A DNA stretch of 34,219 nucleotides, taken from Amycolatopsis sp. CA-126428. GTDB taxonomy: Bacteria; Actinomycetota; Actinomycetes; Mycobacteriales; Pseudonocardiaceae. A program made the translations under genes and the position numbers. This document shows, piece after piece, positions 1 to 6,955 of this stretch. The DNA is taken from the NCBI RefSeq assembly GCF_002904335.1, contig NZ_PPHF01000090.1, positions 1-34,219 of the forward strand, in the 5' to 3' direction. Positions within the stretch are counted from its first letter, which is position 1; every line of letters starts with the position of its first letter. Below the pieces are notes generated by a model that made no database searches, was not told the origin of the DNA, and worked only from the letters and a program-made list of their open reading frames with translations.

Positions 1-231
1 CCACGCGGTGAAGGTGCCGCCGGCGTTGACGTAGCCGAGCCGGCCGGTGCTGAGGTTGACGCCGAGCACGTAGAGGTAGACGGCGTCGCCGCGGCCGGTG
101 TTGTTGGTGATGGACAACGGCAGGAGCGCGGGGCCGGAGGCGGCGGCGGGAGTAGTGCCGCCCCACACGGCCGTCGCCGCGACCGCCGCGAGCGCGGCGA
201 TGATCGCAGTCGGTTTCCTTCGAGTTCGCAC
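1..231 (-). CDS. GH64-type beta-1,3-glucanase, N-terminal part (runs off window)
   Basis: Only the first 77 codons are in the window. A GTG start at 231 is preceded by AAAGGAG at a good distance. The product begins with a basic n-region (MRTRRKP), an Ala-rich hydrophobic stretch and a likely AAA-S cleavage site near residue 32, so it should be secreted. The mature start, with LPLSITNNTGRGDAVYLYV followed by GVNLSTGRLGYVNAGG, matches my memory of the N-terminus of actinobacterial GH64 (thaumatin-like) endo-beta-1,3-glucanases, which release laminaripentaose from beta-1,3-glucan. The catalytic residues lie outside the window, so activity cannot be judged. It faces away from the GH76 gene and extends the glycan-degrading region to the left. 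Confidence 0.75.
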   Translation of the reverse strand, partial: MRTRRKPTAIIAALAAVAATAVWGGTTPAAASGPALLPLSITNNTGRGDAVYLYVLGVNLSTGRLGYVNAGGTFTAW

Positions 232-590
232 CGGCGACTCCTTTGTCTGAGGTGGGTGCTCCAAGAGCTGAACTCCGCCGTTCGGGGCAACAATCCACCC
301 GGCGCACGAGGTGTCATCATGCTGCGGACACCGCGGAACTGTAGCGCGCACCGAACAGGTGTCGCGGACGGAGATCTTCAAGGGAGCGGCATCCGACGGT
401 AGACTTACGCCGCTGAGTGGGTCAATGGTCTAGACGTATGTCAGGTTGTCTCGTGCAATCGTGTTGCCCGCGTGGACGCGGTGCCCGATCAATCAGGAAC
501 GGCTGCGCCGCGCGGCTTGCCTGTAGCGGGCCCGCTCGTCGTCGGTCGGCGGTGTCGCCCGGCGGAGGCGCGGCGAAAGGTTGACAATCT
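232..590. other. Non-coding upstream region of the GH64 gene
   Basis: I see no convincing gene here. On the minus strand a short reading frame just left of the operator (about 490-580) reads TDDERARYRQAARRSR before a stop. It resembles the extreme N-terminus of a TetR-family regulator (compare RQERTADRRSR in the TetR at 3891-4520) but then loses similarity. It may be a remnant of a TetR gene divergent from the operator at 591-606; this is weak inference. Confidence 0.3.
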
Positions 591-641
591 AGAACGTCTA
601 CGTTCCTGACTCTTGTGTGATCGCCTGTCGATCCGCATACT
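591..641 (+). promoter_or_regulatory. Operator-promoter unit, copy 1
   Basis: The palindromic operator AGAACGT-CT-ACGTTCC (591-606) is followed after 6 bp (TGACTC) by a -35 box TTGTGT (613-618), a 17-bp spacer and a -10 box CATACT (636-641). The same arrangement, to the base in spacing, occurs at 4590-4640 and on the minus strand at 20298-20348. A small inverted repeat, GTGAT-CGAA-ATCAC (654-667), lies in the predicted leader. Downstream there is only a doubtful 65-codon frame. Confidence 0.7.
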
Positions 642-697
642 GCAGAGAGGTACGTGATCGAAATCACTGGCGAGCGACACCGCGACCGGAGGATGAC

Positions 698-895
698 ATG
701 GCTGTAGGCCGACACGGCAGACCGGATGCGCCATCCGTGCCCGTGATGAGCGCGACGGGCATGCGAACGGGGGTAGCCGTAGCCCTGTCGCGGAACTGCT
801 CGGGCGCCGCCAACGAGCTCGCTGTCACCTCGACCGCCGGTGAACGGCCGGGAACTGAGTCACCCCGTTCCAGTCCGGTGTCCTCCGGCGGGTAA
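698..895 (+). CDS. Doubtful small ORF (65 aa) behind operator-promoter copy 1
   Basis: The ATG at 698 has a plausible ribosome-binding site (GGAGG, 689-693) and sits about 50 bp after the predicted start of transcription from copy 1, as the MFS gene does after copy 2 (ATG 43 bp past its -10 box). The 65-residue product begins MAVGRHGRPDAPSVP. It has no recognisable domain, is rich in Ser, Gly and Arg, and lacks a membrane segment. It may be a decayed remnant of a gene once controlled by this promoter. I cannot assign a function and am unsure that it is translated. Confidence 0.2.
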   Translation: MAVGRHGRPDAPSVPVMSATGMRTGVAVALSRNCSGAANELAVTSTAGERPGTESPRSSPVSSGG

Positions 896-1288
896 CCGCC
901 TGGCCTAAGAATCCGGAAACGCGAGCCTGCAATGGTGGGCCTGTCGACGTACGTCGCCGATGCAATTTAGTCGCCGCGCATTAAGATATTAGAGCTGAAT
1001 GGATTGGCGCGCAGAAATCTTCCTGTAGAGATGTATATCGCGACACGGTTGTGCAGTTGTTTCTGTCTTGTTGTGACAGTGACACTACAGTTGCCGCCAC
1101 CATAGGATGGCTACTGCCCGAAAGTTTCCGGCAGCGGTTTCGTGGCCGAGTCAAGCAACGGCACGCCAGTGAAAACGGGCGGCCGCCACCTCCTGAAGCT
1201 CCGGAGAGGCCGTCGCGTCACGGGCCGGCGGTCTCTCCGGTACCAGCATCACCCCTCACTGCACACACCGGAAGATCGGCTTTGCCAC
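896..1288. other. Intergenic region upstream of the GH76 mannanase
   Basis: No gene is evident. The stretch 960-1110 is clearly more AT-rich than its surroundings, as expected for a promoter region. A perfect 12-bp palindrome, CGACGTACGTCG, lies at 945-956 and could be an operator. An upstream in-frame extension of the GH76 ORF to 1142 exists, but it reads as an Arg/Pro-rich non-signal sequence and is probably untranslated leader. Confidence 0.45.
945..956. promoter_or_regulatory. Perfect 12-bp palindrome upstream of GH76 gene
   Basis: CGACGTACGTCG is self-complementary and sits just before the AT-rich presumed promoter of the GH76 gene. It could be a repressor or activator site. No family assignment is possible from the sequence alone. 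Confidence 0.3.
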
Positions 1289-3241
1289 ATGAACAAACTC
1301 AAGCAGTTCGTGGCCGGGTGCGCGACGTTCGCGCTCGCCGCGGCCGGCATCACGACGCTCGCACCCCCGGCGCAGGCAGCGGCACTGCCGTCGCCCGACT
1401 ACGTCTTCCAAGCATGGAATGACAGTTTCCTGGTTCAAGCCAACGGCGAAACTTACTACACCAATCAATTGAAAAGCATCGGCACCCAGCGCTCCGGCAC
1501 GTGGGTCGCTGCGCTGAACATCCAGGTGGCGCAGGACGTGTACGAGCGCACGCACAGCGCGGCCGATCGCCAGAGGGTCCGCGATCTGATCGGCACCTTC
1601 CTCAAGTACGAAGGCACCAACTGGACCTCATGGGCCACCTGGAACGACGACCTGGCGTGGATGATCACCACCGTCCTGCGCGGTTACCTCGCCACCGGAG
1701 ACCAGACCTTGCTGAACCTGGCCGCCGATCAATGGAACAAGACATACGACCGGGGATGGACTGGTGAGGGAGGTGGCGGGATCTGGGAGGAAATGAATTC
1801 CAAGTACAGCAAATGCTCACTCAGCAACAACCCGATGATCAGCACTGCGGTATCGCTGTACCAGGTCACCGGTGACGGCGCCTACCTGACCAAGGCGACG
1901 ACGATCTACGACTGGGTCAGAAGCAAGCTCGTCAACGCTGCGACCGGTGTGGTCAACGAGTGCATCGCGTTTCCGAACGGTCCCAACGGGTCGACCGAGT
2001 TGCAGGCCTCCGACAACGCGTACAACGCGGGCTCATTCATCGAAGCCGCTGACTTCCTGTACCGGGTGACCGGAAATGCCCGGTACCGAGACGACGCCCA
2101 GCGGACGGCCGACCACTTCCTGAACACGGTCCCGATCGTGTCGAACAACGCCGGCCGCGGCTCGTCGTACCAATACTGGCTTTTCAAGGGCATCAGTGAC
2201 TTCTGCACCGACACGAACACGTGCGGCACGTACGACGGCTACATGCGCTCCAACGCCACTCAGGCCTGGAACATGCGCAACGGCGCCAACCTCACCTGGA
2301 ACGAGTGGACCAGGCCGACGAACGAGCCCAACCCGGATGCGTTCGAGATGAACGGCATGGTGGGACTGTTCCAGGACCTGTCGACCGCCGCCCCTTCTCC
2401 ATTCACTGGCAACTACAAACTCGAAAACATCGCCAGTGGTCTCTCGCTGGCAGTGCAGGGCGGGTCCACCGCCAATGCGGCACCCATCGTCCAAAACCCC
2501 GACAACGGGTCCGCCGGCGCGTCGTGGATCTTCGAACTCCGCAGCAACGGGTACTACCAGATCAAGAACGTCGGAAGTGGTCAGCTGCTGAACGTCGCTG
2601 CCGAATCCGGCAAACCGGGAGCACCTATCGTCCAATGGCCGGCCGGCAACGGCTGGGCGGGCAACGATCTCTGGAAGCCGGTGGCCAACCCGGACGGGAC
2701 CTGGTCGTTCTACAACCGCAACAGCAAGCTGGCCCTCGACGATCCCGCCGGCAGTACCGCCCCGGGAATGCAGTTCGCACAGTGGGCACCCAACGACTCG
2801 ACCGGCCAGAAGTTCCGCGTGGTCTCGCGGACCACCGGCGGTAACGCCACCGACGGCTCTGGCCCGGTGCGGTCCGCCATCGGCGGGAAGTGCCTCGATG
2901 TCAACGCCGGCAGCAACGCCAACGGCACTGCCGTGCAGATCTGGGGCTGCAACAGCACGGCGGCGCAGTCGTGGAAGGTGTATTCCGACGGGACGCTTCG
3001 GGCCCTGGGCAAGTGCCTTGACGTCAACGGCTACGGCAACGCGAACGGGACCGCGGTAACGCTCTGGGACTGCTCGGGCGGCGACAACCAGCAATGGCAG
3101 CCTTACAACGGTGGTTACCGCAACCCGCTGTCCGGACGTTGTCTCGACGACCCTGGGTCGTCAAGCACCGACGGAACCCGCGTAGCGCTGTGGGATTGCA
3201 ACGGCACCGCGGGACAGCGCTGGTCGCTGCCCGGCGCCTGA
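1289..3241 (+). CDS. Secreted GH76 endo-alpha-1,6-mannanase with ricin-type lectin modules
   Basis: The ATG at 1289 is chosen because it begins directly with a signal peptide (MNKLKQFVAG, hydrophobic core, cleavage near PAQA-A at residue 31). The product is 650 aa. Residues about 34-365 are a GH76 (alpha/alpha)6 domain. The paired aspartates in WNDDLAW (D120, D121) match the catalytic Asp pair of the family, which cleaves alpha-1,6-mannan backbones of fungal mannoprotein or mycobacterial lipomannan. A divergent ricin-like module follows (about 371-515), then a classical three-lobed CBM13 trefoil (about 527-650) with repeated KCLD and Q-x-W motifs. The CBM13 module is strikingly like that of the SGNH hydrolase at 10297-11424. 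A small secreted protein gene follows and probably shares its transcript. Secretion and mannan binding are inferred. Confidence 0.9.
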   Translation: MNKLKQFVAGCATFALAAAGITTLAPPAQAAALPSPDYVFQAWNDSFLVQANGETYYTNQLKSIGTQRSGTWVAALNIQVAQDVYERTHSAADRQRVRDLIGTFLKYEGTNWTSWATWNDDLAWMITTVLRGYLATGDQTLLNLAADQWNKTYDRGWTGEGGGGIWEEMNSKYSKCSLSNNPMISTAVSLYQVTGDGAYLTKATTIYDWVRSKLVNAATGVVNECIAFPNGPNGSTELQASDNAYNAGSFIEAADFLYRVTGNARYRDDAQRTADHFLNTVPIVSNNAGRGSSYQYWLFKGISDFCTDTNTCGTYDGYMRSNATQAWNMRNGANLTWNEWTRPTNEPNPDAFEMNGMVGLFQDLSTAAPSPFTGNYKLENIASGLSLAVQGGSTANAAPIVQNPDNGSAGASWIFELRSNGYYQIKNVGSGQLLNVAAESGKPGAPIVQWPAGNGWAGNDLWKPVANPDGTWSFYNRNSKLALDDPAGSTAPGMQFAQWAPNDSTGQKFRVVSRTTGGNATDGSGPVRSAIGGKCLDVNAGSNANGTAVQIWGCNSTAAQSWKVYSDGTLRALGKCLDVNGYGNANGTAVTLWDCSGGDNQQWQPYNGGYRNPLSGRCLDDPGSSSTDGTRVALWDCNGTAGQRWSLPGA

Positions 3242-3307
3242 GGCGAACGCCGGGCTGCAACCGCGCCTTCGATTGCCCAGCCGAATGAGACAGGAGACGA
3301 TTTAATC

Positions 3308-3724
3308 GTGAACATGCGGAAACCGGCTAAAGCAGGCCCACCGTCACTGGTCCTGGGTGTTGCGATCTTGGCAGCCTGCGCGACACCGACGGCAGCTGCG
3401 GCCTCATTCCTGCGCTCTGTGGCCGAAGCTCCATCCACAGTGGTCGCGGCTTCGCCGACGCGCCAGCTCATCGGCCAGGTGACCGGCTCCACGTACTTCG
3501 AAGTGAGTCCACCGGCCGCAGGGGCCTATGCCTTCGAGTACAAACTCGAAGGCACCGCCTTTTTCGATACTTACGTCGACGAGGTCGAGCTGGGCTACGT
3601 GGGCGGTTCGGCAGGTGTTCACCGAACGCGTCCGCTGTCGCTGACTGCTGGCGGGCACGTGGTGCACGTCGCCGGCCCGGAGGGTGCCGGAACGGCCTTG
3701 GTGTATCTGGTCGAGCGCCCGTAG
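3308..3724 (+). CDS. Small secreted protein or lipoprotein of unknown function
   Basis: 138 aa from a GTG at 3308. An AGGAGA about 11 nt upstream favours this over the in-frame ATG at 3314. The N-terminus is a signal sequence, and ILAAC fits a lipobox, so it could be a lipoprotein, although an AAA-type signal peptidase I site is also present. The mature part is short and predicted beta-rich (YFEVSPPAAGAYAFEYKLEG, then a Gly-rich C-terminal half ending ALVYLVERP), perhaps a small beta-sandwich of the carbohydrate-binding kind. No family was recognised. It lies 66 bp behind the GH76 gene and before a strong terminator, so it is probably co-transcribed and may act on or bind the same glycan. Confidence 0.65.
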   Translation: MNMRKPAKAGPPSLVLGVAILAACATPTAAAASFLRSVAEAPSTVVAASPTRQLIGQVTGSTYFEVSPPAAGAYAFEYKLEGTAFFDTYVDEVELGYVGGSAGVHRTRPLSLTAGGHVVHVAGPEGAGTALVYLVERP

Positions 3725-3774
3725 CTCGGAGTCCGGTCGGGTCGATGTCCGGCCAAGACGGACACGGAGGCTGG

Positions 3775-3840
3775 CAACGGCGATAGCAGCATGCTCGCTC
3801 GTGGGCGGGCGAGCATGCTGCTATCGCGTCTCTGCCGTTG
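3775..3840. terminator. Strong bidirectional terminator hairpin
   Basis: A perfect 18-bp inverted repeat (arms 3781-3798 and 3809-3826, 10-nt loop) begins CGATAGCAGC. It is extended after an internal bulge by CAACGG (3775-3780) pairing with CCGTTG (3835-3840). It lies between the small secreted protein gene and the convergent TetR gene and would serve both. Confidence 0.85.
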
Positions 3841-3890
3841 TCCGGGTCACGGCGGTGCAGGGTCCCTGGTCGACCCGATCCGTGCTTCGT

Positions 3891-4520
3891 CTACATGAGG
3901 GTGGTCAGCAGCGAGTGAGCGAGCTCGCTGAGGTGGTCGGCCAGGACCTCGGGCGAGTCGGTCATGCCGCGGTGGAGCCAATCGATGACGACCTCGCTCA
4001 CGCCGGCCACAAGCGCCAGCAAGATCCGCTCGAATCGCAGCCGGTCGCGTTGGCGGCCGACGACGCGGCGAACCAGGCGACCGACGACTTCGGCGTCTTT
4101 GCGCAGCAGGCCGCGTCGCCGCAGTTCCATGCGTGGTGCGTTGATGTAGATGACGCGCGCGCGAGTCGGATGCTTGTACAGCGTGGTGACGAGCGCCTGC
4201 ATCATCGGTCGTAGTAGCTGCTCGAGGTCTTCGGGCCGCTTCGGCACCACAGCGGAGATTTCGGCCAGCAACCAGTCGTTCAGTTCGCGGTGGACGGTGA
4301 TGAGCAGGTCGGCCCGGTCGGCGAAGTGCTCGTAGAAGTAGCGTTTCGCCACCTTCGCCGCCGCGCAGACATCGGCGACCGTCACGTCGTCATAGCTTCG
4401 GGCGGCAAACAGTTCCTCCGCCGCCTCTGTGATCCGGCTGCGCCGATCAGCGGTGCGCTCCTGCCGTGACTGTCCTGCGTAGGTCTCCCCGCGCTCAGTC
4501 TTGTCCTCGCGTTCTTCCAC
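3891..4520 (-). CDS. TetR-family transcriptional regulator
   Basis: 209 aa. Residues about 24-72 form the TetR N-terminal helix-turn-helix: ITEAAEELFAARSYDDVTV, then VCAAAKVAKRYFYEHFADRADLL. The C-terminal part is an all-helical ligand-binding and dimerisation region with no assignable ligand. The gene is divergent from the MFS transporter gene, and the 162-bp space between them holds the GGAACGT-GT-ACGTTCC palindrome. The usual TetR arrangement would make this protein the repressor of the transporter and of itself, and a candidate for binding all three copies of that palindrome; this is inference. It ends close to the terminator at 3775-3840. Confidence 0.9.
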   Translation of the reverse strand: MEEREDKTERGETYAGQSRQERTADRRSRITEAAEELFAARSYDDVTVADVCAAAKVAKRYFYEHFADRADLLITVHRELNDWLLAEISAVVPKRPEDLEQLLRPMMQALVTTLYKHPTRARVIYINAPRMELRRRGLLRKDAEVVGRLVRRVVGRQRDRLRFERILLALVAGVSEVVIDWLHRGMTDSPEVLADHLSELAHSLLTTLM

Positions 4521-4589
4521 AGCATCCGTCCTTGTGCCGATCCGACTCGCTACCTTATCCCGAGGTCTTCGATACCGGGCAACATTTCA

Positions 4590-4640
4590 GGAACGTGTAC
4601 GTTCCAGAGTCTTGTGTGTCGCTGACTGGCGATCCATACT
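4590..4640 (+). promoter_or_regulatory. Operator-promoter unit, copy 2 (TetR/MFS intergenic)
   Basis: The palindrome GGAACGT-GT-ACGTTCC (4590-4605), with perfect 7-bp arms, is followed by 6 bp (AGAGTC), a -35 box TTGTGT (4612-4617), 17 bp, and a -10 box CATACT (4635-4640). Transcription would start near 4647, 36 bp before the MFS start codon. It lies between divergent TetR and MFS genes, the classic place for a TetR operator. The operator is upstream of the -35 box rather than over it, so it may serve repression of the divergent tetR promoter or activation. Confidence 0.8.
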
Positions 4641-4682
4641 GCTGGCTCAGTTCAGTGCAGAGCGCGCCGCCAGGAGGACCGC

Positions 4683-6026
4683 ATGGCCACCGAGGACCAA
4701 CGGCGGACAGCACTGGACCCGCTGCCGAGAGCAACGAGCCGGGCAGGGTGGGTGCTCGCGTTGTTGTTCGCGGCCAACCTGCTCAACTTCTACGACCGCA
4801 CCATTCCGTCCATCTTGGTGGAGCCGATCAAAGCCGAGTTCGGTCTGTCCGACGCCGAGATCGGTTTGATCAGCGCCGCTTTCACAGTCGTGTACGCCGT
4901 CGTCGGCATCCCGCTCGGACGGCTGGCTGACCACCGATCGCGGCGGGTGATCCTGTCTGCCGGATTGGCGGTGTGGAGCCTGCTCACCGCGGTCACCGGG
5001 CTCGTCGGCGGCTTCGCGGCTTTGGTCGTTGTCAGGCTGCTGCTCGGCATGGGGGAAGCCAGCTTCGCCCCGGCGACCAACTCCCTGGTGGCCGACCTCT
5101 ATCCGCCGGATCGGAGAGCTCGGGCCACTGGGCAGTGGCAGCTGGGCTTGCCGGTCGGACTGGTGCTCGCGTTCTTCACCGTCGGCTCGATAACGGAAGC
5201 ATTCGGCAGCTGGCGAGCTGCCTTCTTCGTCGCGGCGGTGCCCGGTTTGGCTGTAGCGGGTGCGCTGGCGTTCATTCGCGAACCGGCACGAGGCGCGTCC
5301 GAATCCGCACCGGTGGCCACGGCTCAGGTGGGCACCCCGTTCCGCAGTTTGATGCGGGTGCCCACCTTGTGGTGGCTGGTGGTCGCGGGTCTGGGCTCCC
5401 AGATCGCCTCGTACGCGGTGGCGACCTTCAGCGTCCCGCTGTTCCAGCGGCACTTCGGCACCAGCCTGGCTGTCGGAGGCGCTTTCACCGGCGTCACGAT
5501 CGGCGTTACCGGCCTGGTGGGGTTGACAGTCGGCGGTCGCATCGCTGACCGTGCCGGCCGTCGCTCACCTGCAGGCCGGGTGCTTACCGGCGCATACGGT
5601 CTTCTCGGGGCCGTCCCGCTGACTGCTGCGGCGTTCCTCGTCGACGCCACAATGCCCCTGATGTTCGTGGTCGTCTTTTCCGCGGGCTGGTTGTTGCAGT
5701 ACCTGTATTTCACCGCCGCTTACCCGACCGTGGCCGATGTCGTCGAACCTCGCCTCCGCGGCACCGCCATGGCTCTGTATTTCGCTGCGTCGTACCTGCT
5801 CGGAGGTGCATTGGGACCGTTGATGGCTGGTGCCCTGTCGGATCGCTTCGCGGCGTCGGCGCGAGACCTCGGAACTAGAGCCGCAGCCGCGTACGGCCTG
5901 CATCTAAGCTTGGCAATCGTCATCCCCGTAGGTCTGCTGATCGCTGCGGTCGGTCTCTTCGTTGCCTCGAAATGTGTCGCGCGCGACCGGGCGAATATGC
6001 GAAGCGCGCTGAGAGCTGCCCGGTAA
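4683..6026 (+). CDS. MFS transporter, spinster-like family
   Basis: 447 aa. The ATG at 4683 has AGGAGG 7 nt upstream. Twelve hydrophobic segments are readable. The first carries FAANLLNFYDRTIPS, typical of the spinster-like/aromatic acid-type MFS branch. The loop motif PLGRLADHRSRR and its second-half counterpart GGRIADRAGRR are the conserved MFS A-motifs. The central loop (RAGRRSPAGR and before) separates two six-helix halves. It should be an integral membrane proton-coupled transporter; the substrate is unknown. Eukaryotic spinsters carry sphingolipids and lysolipids, but many bacterial members carry organic acids or drugs. Its pairing with a divergent TetR suggests an inducible exporter or importer, controlled by copy 2 of the repeated operator. 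Confidence 0.9.
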   Translation: MATEDQRRTALDPLPRATSRAGWVLALLFAANLLNFYDRTIPSILVEPIKAEFGLSDAEIGLISAAFTVVYAVVGIPLGRLADHRSRRVILSAGLAVWSLLTAVTGLVGGFAALVVVRLLLGMGEASFAPATNSLVADLYPPDRRARATGQWQLGLPVGLVLAFFTVGSITEAFGSWRAAFFVAAVPGLAVAGALAFIREPARGASESAPVATAQVGTPFRSLMRVPTLWWLVVAGLGSQIASYAVATFSVPLFQRHFGTSLAVGGAFTGVTIGVTGLVGLTVGGRIADRAGRRSPAGRVLTGAYGLLGAVPLTAAAFLVDATMPLMFVVVFSAGWLLQYLYFTAAYPTVADVVEPRLRGTAMALYFAASYLLGGALGPLMAGALSDRFAASARDLGTRAAAAYGLHLSLAIVIPVGLLIAAVGLFVASKCVARDRANMRSALRAAR

Positions 6027-6259
6027 GGGACCCCCGCTCGGCGTCGGTGGCGGCCAGAGCGTGGCCAGGAAGCGCCAATGCATGCTGTCGGTGCCGACGA
6101 CCGCCGGTGCTATCACGTGAAGACGTTGGTGTGCTTGCGAGACTCGAGCGCGAGCGCGCCGGCTCGCTTCCGCCGCTGCCGGGTCGCGCAGGACGATCAT
6201 CGCGATCGCGTAGCTCAAACCGTCACGCGAGCTTCAACACGACTGCACCGTCAGCGCCG
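6027..6259. other. Junk-like segment between MFS gene and GH2 pseudogene
   Basis: No reading frame here shows convincing coding character on either strand. It probably contains the unrecognisable remainder of the deleted GH2 gene and the 3' untranslated end of the MFS gene. No clear terminator hairpin was seen. Confidence 0.4.
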
Positions 6260-6839
6260 TAGCCGCCGGGCGGCGATCCTGTCGGGCCACGATTGCGTCG
6301 TAGACACCGCAATGATTTCGTTGGAGCCGGCGCGCAGGTAAGGGGTGATGTCGGACTGGAACGCGGCGTAGCCACCGGTGTGGGCATCGGCCTGGCTACC
6401 GTCGGCGTGCACCGTCGCCTGCTGATCGACCGCGCCGAAATTGGGCAGCGTGCGACGTCCGTTCCAGGCGGAAGGCACGGTGAAGGACCTGCGGTACCAC
6501 ATCTGGTCCAGATGACGCTGGATGCCCGACAGTGCCGACTCCGCCGGTTAGGGGACGTTGATCCGCTCCGGCAGCGTCTGGTTCACCGGAGGTACCTGGC
6601 CGGCAGAGGCGGCGCCGAACTGCCGTTCACCGTCGAGGCTCTGCCAATCCGCACGGCTCATCTGTGGCCGGGGGTATTCCGGCAACGGGTTGGCTATGTT
6701 CGCGGTGGCCGCGGCCGTCCACGACGTTGTCATCGGCGCAGGTTTGACGGGGGGCCGCGACGCTGGGTGGAGCCCCGGTCGTAAGGGTCACCGCCGTGGC
6801 GGTCACGACCACGCCTGCCAGGGCAGCCAGTCGGCGTAA
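6260..6839 (-). pseudogene. Decayed GH2 (beta-galactosidase-like) secreted glycosidase, N-terminal remnant
   Basis: Three pieces of one protein are readable in order on the minus strand. From 6839 a signal peptide (LRRLAALAGVVVTATAVTL, then PPSVAAPRQ) has no start codon. After a frameshift near 6740-6760 comes NPLPEYPRPQMSRADWQSL, then PPVNQTLPERINVP, then an in-frame TAA (6548-6550). Past the stop, in the same frame, are SGIQRHLDQMWYRRSFTVP and AFQSDITPYLRAGSNEIIA. This is the jelly-roll sugar-binding N-terminal domain of GH2 enzymes. The catalytic TIM barrel (several hundred residues) is absent, so the gene is dead by truncation, frameshift and stop. It lies just downstream of the GH3 gene on the same strand and may once have been in its operon. 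Confidence 0.85.
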
Positions 6840-6955
6840 CCGCGGCTATGCGACTGGGAAGAGTCGCTCTGGTCAACGGCAAGGAAACGCTCGTCTGCGT
6901 AGCTGACAGGTGACGAGGGATCATGAGGTCGGCACCGGGTGGAGACTGGGCGGGC

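Noticed and set aside
5904..6218. Minus-strand frame with GTDSMHW resembling a metallopeptidase M20 motif
   Set aside because: The match is only a few residues, the rest of the frame has no M20 features and it partly overlaps the MFS gene.
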